Part shown: piece by piece, positions 6,786-10,436 of the stretch
Position numbering within the stretch: position 1 is the stretch's first letter
Layout: every line of letters begins with the position of its first letter
From: Mucilaginibacter sp.
GTDB taxonomy: Bacteria; Bacteroidota; Bacteroidia; Sphingobacteriales; Sphingobacteriaceae
Length of the DNA: 10,436 nucleotides
Assembly: GCA_025934475.1 (NCBI GenBank)
Contig: JAICXZ010000048.1
Location: 1 to 10,436 of the forward strand
Direction of reading: 5' to 3'
Translations under genes and position numbers: made by a program
Notes under the pieces: generated by a model
Told to the model about the DNA's origin: nothing
Databases searched by the model: none
The model's input: the letters and a program-made list of their open reading frames with translations, nothing else

Positions 6786-8344
6786 GCAAAACCTTTAATT
6801 ACGGGACGGATCATTTGTCGATCGGCATTTGCCTGGATATCGCTTCGGGCAAGGTGAAAGGCGTTATAGGCGAGGAAGCAAAGAAAAAGATCGTTGCGTC
6901 GTGGAAGGAAGTAAAGAAAATCGTTGAGCGCGAGATACCTGTATATGGTATCAATACCGGTTTCGGGCCTTTGTGCGATAGGCATATTGGAGAAGAAGAC
7001 ACCACAACACTGCAATATAACCTGCTTAAGAGCCACAGCGTGGGCGTGGGTAACCCGATCCCGAAAGAGATAGCCAAACTGATGCTGATCAGCAAGGTAC
7101 AATCACTGGCGCAGGGTTTTTCGGGTATTTCTATGAACACGCTTGAACGTATCGTTTGGCATATCGATAACGATATAATTCCCGTAGTACCCGAAAAAGG
7201 TTCTGTAGGCGCTTCAGGCGATTTGGCGCCATTGGCACACCTATTTTTACCGCTCATCGGCTTAGCTGAAGTCGAAGAAAACGGTAAAATAGTCCCCGTC
7301 GCCGAAATGCTCAAAAAGCATGATCTTGAACCTGTGAAGCTTGGCCCAAAAGAAGGTTTGGCACTTATTAACGGCACGCAGTTTATCCTTTCGTTTGCCG
7401 TTAAGGCTGTTCAGCGAATGCACAACATATTGCAGTTAGCTGATCTGGCTGGTGCCATGTCTCTGGAAGGACTAATGGGTTCTGCAAGGCCCTTTGACCC
7501 GAGACTACATAACATCCGTCCTTACAAAGGCAGTAAGTTGGTCGCCAACCGACTATTCAATCTGCTCCATCATTCAGAAATACTCAACTCGCACGTCAAC
7601 TGCGATCGGGTACAGGACCCCTACTCGCTACGCTGTATGCCGCAGGTGCATGGGGCTTCGCGGAACGCCTGGCTGCATTTGAAGCAGTTGACCGAGATCG
7701 AATTGAATTCTGTTACTGATAACCCAATCATCTTTAACGCTGATGATACCATTAGTGGCGGTAATTTCCACGGTCAGCCATTGGCATTGCCATTGGATTA
7801 TGCCTGTGTAGCCGCTGCCGAGTTAGGCAACATCGCTGATCGCCGCTGCTACCTGATGAGTGAGGGGCGATACGGTCTGCCTAAATTACTGACCGAGCAT
7901 GCCGGCCTTAACTCGGGTTTGATGATACCGCAATACACCACCGCTGCTTTGGTGACCGAAAATAAAACCCTCTGCTTCCCTGCGAGCGCTGACAGCGTGC
8001 CTACCTCGCTAGGCCAGGAGGACCATGTATCCATGGGCTCTATCAGCGGGCGAAAGCTGCACAAGGTGCTGGATAATATCGAATACATCCAGGCGATCGA
8101 GCTGCTTTACGCGACGCAGGCGATGGATTTCAGGCGCCCTTTAAAATCGACGCCGGTGATGGAAGCCTGCCACGACTACGTACGTCAGCATGTGCCGTTC
8201 ATCAAGGACGACCGCATTTTCGCCGACGATATAAAAGCATTACACAAAATAGTTACCGACGGCTCACTGCTCGCCCTGGCCGATGAAGCAGCCGCCAAAA
8301 ACAATATCAGACTGGATAACGATGACGAGTTCGGAATTTATTAA
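6782..8344 (+). CDS. hutH: Histidine ammonia-lyase
   Basis: HutH removes ammonia from L-histidine to give trans-urocanate, the first step of histidine catabolism, in the cytoplasm. The 520-residue length is normal for the family (about 500-515). The Ala144-Ser145-Gly146 triad in [14 protein letters not shown] forms the MIO electrophile autocatalytically. By alignment from memory to Pseudomonas putida HutH, active-site residues are present: Tyr55 (YGINTGFG), His85 (KSHSVGVG), Asn197 (INGTQ), Tyr281 and Arg284 (QDPYSLR), Phe329 (NFHGQ) and Glu413 (GQEDHVSMG). His85 and the Gln-Glu pair fit histidine specificity. Tyrosine ammonia-lyases are relatives that can share the histidine, but hutU and hutI immediately downstream make histidine by far the best substrate. 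The start overlaps the marR stop (ATGA) and has a strong ribosome-binding site. The end overlaps hutU by 23 bases. Confidence 0.95.
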   Translation: MSKTFNYGTDHLSIGICLDIASGKVKGVIGEEAKKKIVASWKEVKKIVEREIPVYGINTGFGPLCDRHIGEEDTTTLQYNLLKSHSVGVGNPIPKEIAKLMLISKVQSLAQGFSGISMNTLERIVWHIDNDIIPVVPEKGSVGASGDLAPLAHLFLPLIGLAEVEENGKIVPVAEMLKKHDLEPVKLGPKEGLALINGTQFILSFAVKAVQRMHNILQLADLAGAMSLEGLMGSARPFDPRLHNIRPYKGSKLVANRLFNLLHHSEILNSHVNCDRVQDPYSLRCMPQVHGASRNAWLHLKQLTEIELNSVTDNPIIFNADDTISGGNFHGQPLALPLDYACVAAAELGNIADRRCYLMSEGRYGLPKLLTEHAGLNSGLMIPQYTTAALVTENKTLCFPASADSVPTSLGQEDHVSMGSISGRKLHKVLDNIEYIQAIELLYATQAMDFRRPLKSTPVMEACHDYVRQHVPFIKDDRIFADDIKALHKIVTDGSLLALADEAAAKNNIRLDNDDEFGIY

Positions 8345-9992
8345 AACTTACGCCGCTCACCCGGTATACAAAGCACCGCGCGGCACACAACTCCACGCCA
8401 AAAGCTGGGTAACCGAAGCACCGCTACGCATGCTGCTCAACAACCTCGATGCCGAGGTAGCTGAAAATCCCGCCGAACTGGTGGTTTATGGTGGCATCGG
8501 CCAGGCTGCACGTAACCAGGAGGCATTGCGAAAGATCATTGAATTGCTATTGGAATTGGATGAAGATCACTCGCTTTTGGTACAATCCGGTAAGCCGGTC
8601 GGTGTTATTCGCAGTCATCCGCAGGCGCCGAGGGTTTTACTGGCCAACAGTAACCTGGTTCCGGCATGGGCCACCTGGGAACATTTCAATGAGTTACGCT
8701 CGAAGGGTCTTATGATGTTCGGCCAGATGACGGCTGGAAGCTGGATATATATCGGTACCCAAGGCATTTTGCAGGGCACTTATGAAACTTTCATGGAATG
8801 CGGTCGCCAGCATTTTAACAGTGACCTCAAAGGCAAACTGATTGTTAGTGCAGGTCTTGGTGGGATGGGCGGAGCTCAGCCCCTGGCGGCAACCATGGCC
8901 GGAGCCGTATTTTTAGGCGCTGATGTAGATGCCTCACGGATCCAGAAACGCGTCGATACCAAATACATCGACCGGATGACACATTCGTACGAGGAAGCCA
9001 TTGCCTGGATAAATGAAGCGATGGCCAAAGGCGAGGAATTATCCGTCGGGCTGGTAAGCGATGCCAGCGACATGCTGGAACGCCTGATCCAAGACGGTAT
9101 CGTCCCCGACATGCTCACCGATCAGACTTCGGCCCACGATCCTATCAACGGCTACGTTCCAAATGGTTTGACACTAGAACAAGCGGCCGAACTCCGCAAA
9201 AGTGATTCTGAAAAATACAAGGATCTGTCCCTCAAAAGCATGGCCCGCCATGTAGGCTTCATGCTTAACCTGCAAAAGCGCGGCGCTGTCACTTTCGATT
9301 ATGGCAACAATATCCGCGAATTCGCAAAACAAGGTGGCGAGCCAAATGCCTTCGATTTTCAGGGTTTTACACCGCTGTTTATTCGTCCGCTTTTCTGTGA
9401 AGGAAAAGGACCGTTCAGGTGGGTGGCACTATCCGGTGATCCGGAAGATATTTATACTACTGATGGTGCCCTGATTGAGGCCTTTCCTGAAAATAAACAT
9501 CTGATCACCTGGATCGAAAAGGCACAAAAGAAGATCGCCTTCCAGGGACTGCCCGCACGCATCTGCTGGCTCGGCATGGGCGAACGCGAAAAAGCCGGTT
9601 TGATCTTTAACGAACTCGTCGCCAGTGGCAAAGTAAAGGCTCCTATCGTCATAGGCCGCGACCATTTGGACTGCGGCTCCGTAGCCTCGCCCAACCGCGA
9701 AACCGAAGCCATGAAAGACGGCTCCGACGCTGTATCCGACTGGCCATTATTGAATTTGATGTCAAACACATCGGGCGGGGCAACATGGGTATCCTTCCAC
9801 CACGGCGGCGGCGTAGGAATGGGTTATTCGCAGCATGCCGGCATGGTCGTCGTAGCAGACGGCACGCCAAGAGCAGCCGAATGCCTAAAACGTGTATTAT
9901 ACAACGACCCTGCCATGGGCATATTCCGGCATGTGGATGCAGGGTATGAGGAGGCGGAGAAGGTAGCGGAGAAATTTAACCTAAAAGTCTGA
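8322..9992 (+). CDS. hutU: Urocanate hydratase (urocanase)
   Basis: HutU adds water to urocanate using tightly bound NAD+ as an electrophile, giving 4-imidazolone-5-propanoate, the second step of the pathway. From the ATG at 8322 the protein is 556 residues, matching the ~557 of Pseudomonas HutU. The urocanase signature [10 protein letters not shown] lies at 407-416 with the conserved active-site Cys415. The glycine-rich NAD+-binding segment [12 protein letters not shown] is at 178-189, [10 protein letters not shown] at 56-65, and [23 protein letters not shown] at about 485-507. An in-frame ATG at 8283 would add 13 residues read from within hutH that do not look like the family N-terminus, so 8322 is preferred. 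The gene starts inside the last codons of hutH, so translational coupling is likely. No clear Shine-Dalgarno sequence precedes it. It is followed by hutI 70 bases later. Confidence 0.95.
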   Translation: MTSSEFIKTYAAHPVYKAPRGTQLHAKSWVTEAPLRMLLNNLDAEVAENPAELVVYGGIGQAARNQEALRKIIELLLELDEDHSLLVQSGKPVGVIRSHPQAPRVLLANSNLVPAWATWEHFNELRSKGLMMFGQMTAGSWIYIGTQGILQGTYETFMECGRQHFNSDLKGKLIVSAGLGGMGGAQPLAATMAGAVFLGADVDASRIQKRVDTKYIDRMTHSYEEAIAWINEAMAKGEELSVGLVSDASDMLERLIQDGIVPDMLTDQTSAHDPINGYVPNGLTLEQAAELRKSDSEKYKDLSLKSMARHVGFMLNLQKRGAVTFDYGNNIREFAKQGGEPNAFDFQGFTPLFIRPLFCEGKGPFRWVALSGDPEDIYTTDGALIEAFPENKHLITWIEKAQKKIAFQGLPARICWLGMGEREKAGLIFNELVASGKVKAPIVIGRDHLDCGSVASPNRETEAMKDGSDAVSDWPLLNLMSNTSGGATWVSFHHGGGVGMGYSQHAGMVVVADGTPRAAECLKRVLYNDPAMGIFRHVDAGYEEAEKVAEKFNLKV

Positions 9993-10027
9993 ATCAGAAT
10001 TTTCAGAATTAAAGAACTAGGAGAAAA
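9987..10027. repeat. Degenerate 8-9-base repeat at the hutU-hutI junction
   Basis: TCAGAATT occurs at 9994-10001 and again at 10003-10010, a 9-base period. More degenerate AGAA-containing units continue to about 10027. The hutU stop codon (9990-9992) sits at its left edge. From memory it resembles an intergenic sequence family seen in many Bacteroidota genomes, built from CAGGATT/CAGAATT-type units after GTCTGAAT; this needs a genome search. A weak stem (CTGAA at 9989-9993 with TTCAG at 10002-10006) is possible but is too short to act as a terminator. Confidence 0.45.
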
Positions 10028-10062
10028 GACACAATCAAGGCAATCGCGGAATCCAACGAATC

Positions 10063-10436
10063 ATGGTTCAGACATTAATCGGTCCATTCACCCAAATCCT
10101 CCCTTTAGCGGATCTTTCGCTCAAGGGCCCCATCGCGGATGATGCCCTGCACATCATCCCGAACGGCGGAGTATTGACTGATGGTGAACTAATAATCGAA
10201 GTCTCCGATTTTGAAGAACTGAGAAAAGCCAATCCGTCTGCCCAAATCGAAGAAGTCAAAGGCGACCACGTCCTCCTACCCGGCTTTGTCGACTGCCACA
10301 CACACCTTTGCTTTGCCGGCAGCCGTGCTAAAGATTATGCGCTGCGCATCGCCGGTAAAAGCTATCTTGAAATTGCCCAATCCGGCGGCGGTATCTGGGA
10401 TTCGGTTACCCAAACGAGGCAGGCAAGTCAGCAGCA
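10063..10436 (+). CDS. hutI: Imidazolonepropionase, 5' part (runs off window)
   Basis: HutI hydrolyses 4-imidazolone-5-propanoate to N-formimidoyl-L-glutamate, the third step of histidine degradation, in the cytoplasm. Only the first 124 residues of a protein expected to be about 410 are present, still open at the window edge. The N-terminus (LIGPFTQILPL, then IIPNGGVLTDGELI) is typical of the amidohydrolase beta-sandwich. LLPGFVDCHTHLCFAGSRAKDY (71-92) carries the metal-binding His79-x-His81 pair and Arg88, which fits the substrate-binding arginine of known HutI proteins. YLEIAQSGGGIWDSV (101-115) is also characteristic. The ATG at 10063 is the only in-frame start after the stop at 10018-10020. 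No good Shine-Dalgarno sequence precedes it closely; AGGAG at 10019-10023 is about 40 bases away. It is the fourth gene of the marR-hut operon. Confidence 0.93.
   Translation, partial: MVQTLIGPFTQILPLADLSLKGPIADDALHIIPNGGVLTDGELIIEVSDFEELRKANPSAQIEEVKGDHVLLPGFVDCHTHLCFAGSRAKDYALRIAGKSYLEIAQSGGGIWDSVTQTRQASQQ

Noticed and set aside
8283..8321. Upstream in-frame ATG extending hutU by 13 residues
   Set aside because: The extra residues are out-of-frame hutH coding sequence and do not resemble the HutU N-terminus. The shorter form matches family length.
6782..8344. Annotation of the lyase as tyrosine or phenylalanine ammonia-lyase
   Set aside because: The active-site residues fit histidine ammonia-lyase, and hutU and hutI follow directly in the same operon.

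Overview
The window looks like chromosomal DNA from a member of the Bacteroidota, most likely a Sphingobacteriaceae relative such as Mucilaginibacter or Pedobacter. This is inferred from family types: a ~790-residue two-module FtsX/MacB-like permease with no ATPase gene beside it, a LytS-type histidine kinase paired with a LytTR response regulator, mostly weak Shine-Dalgarno sequences, and Bacteroidota-style Hut proteins. The species cannot be fixed from the sequence alone. No tRNA, rRNA, CRISPR array, transposase or phage gene was seen.

Left part (1-3648, + strand). An exported three-domain rhodanese-like protein overlaps a half-length TSUP (TauE/SafE-like) membrane protein, suggesting a small sulfur-handling unit. 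After a 36-base gap comes a two-component pair: a membrane LytS/YehU-type histidine kinase whose stop overlaps the start of its LytTR response regulator.

Middle (3688-6069, - strand). A large FtsX/MacB-type ABC permease converges on the response regulator across only 39 bases. A perfect 12-base inverted repeat straddles this junction.

Right part (6291-10436, + strand). This is a histidine-utilisation operon: a MarR-family regulator, hutH (histidine ammonia-lyase), hutU (urocanate hydratase) and the 5' end of hutI (imidazolonepropionase), which runs off the window. marR/hutH and hutH/hutU overlap, so translational coupling is likely. Together HutH, HutU and HutI take histidine to urocanate, imidazolonepropionate and formimidoylglutamate. 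The last step (HutG, HutF or a formiminotransferase) is not in the window.

The 221-base divergent spacer between the permease and marR holds the most distinctive regulatory DNA: a four-unit, 8-base-period CAATnnAA repeat followed by a perfect 9+2+9 palindrome ending 8 bases before the marR start. The palindrome is a strong candidate for the operator of this MarR protein. The annotated genes belong to known families. The less ordinary points are the MarR-led hut arrangement with its palindrome, the rhodanese with two catalytically dead domains, and the small intergenic repeats.
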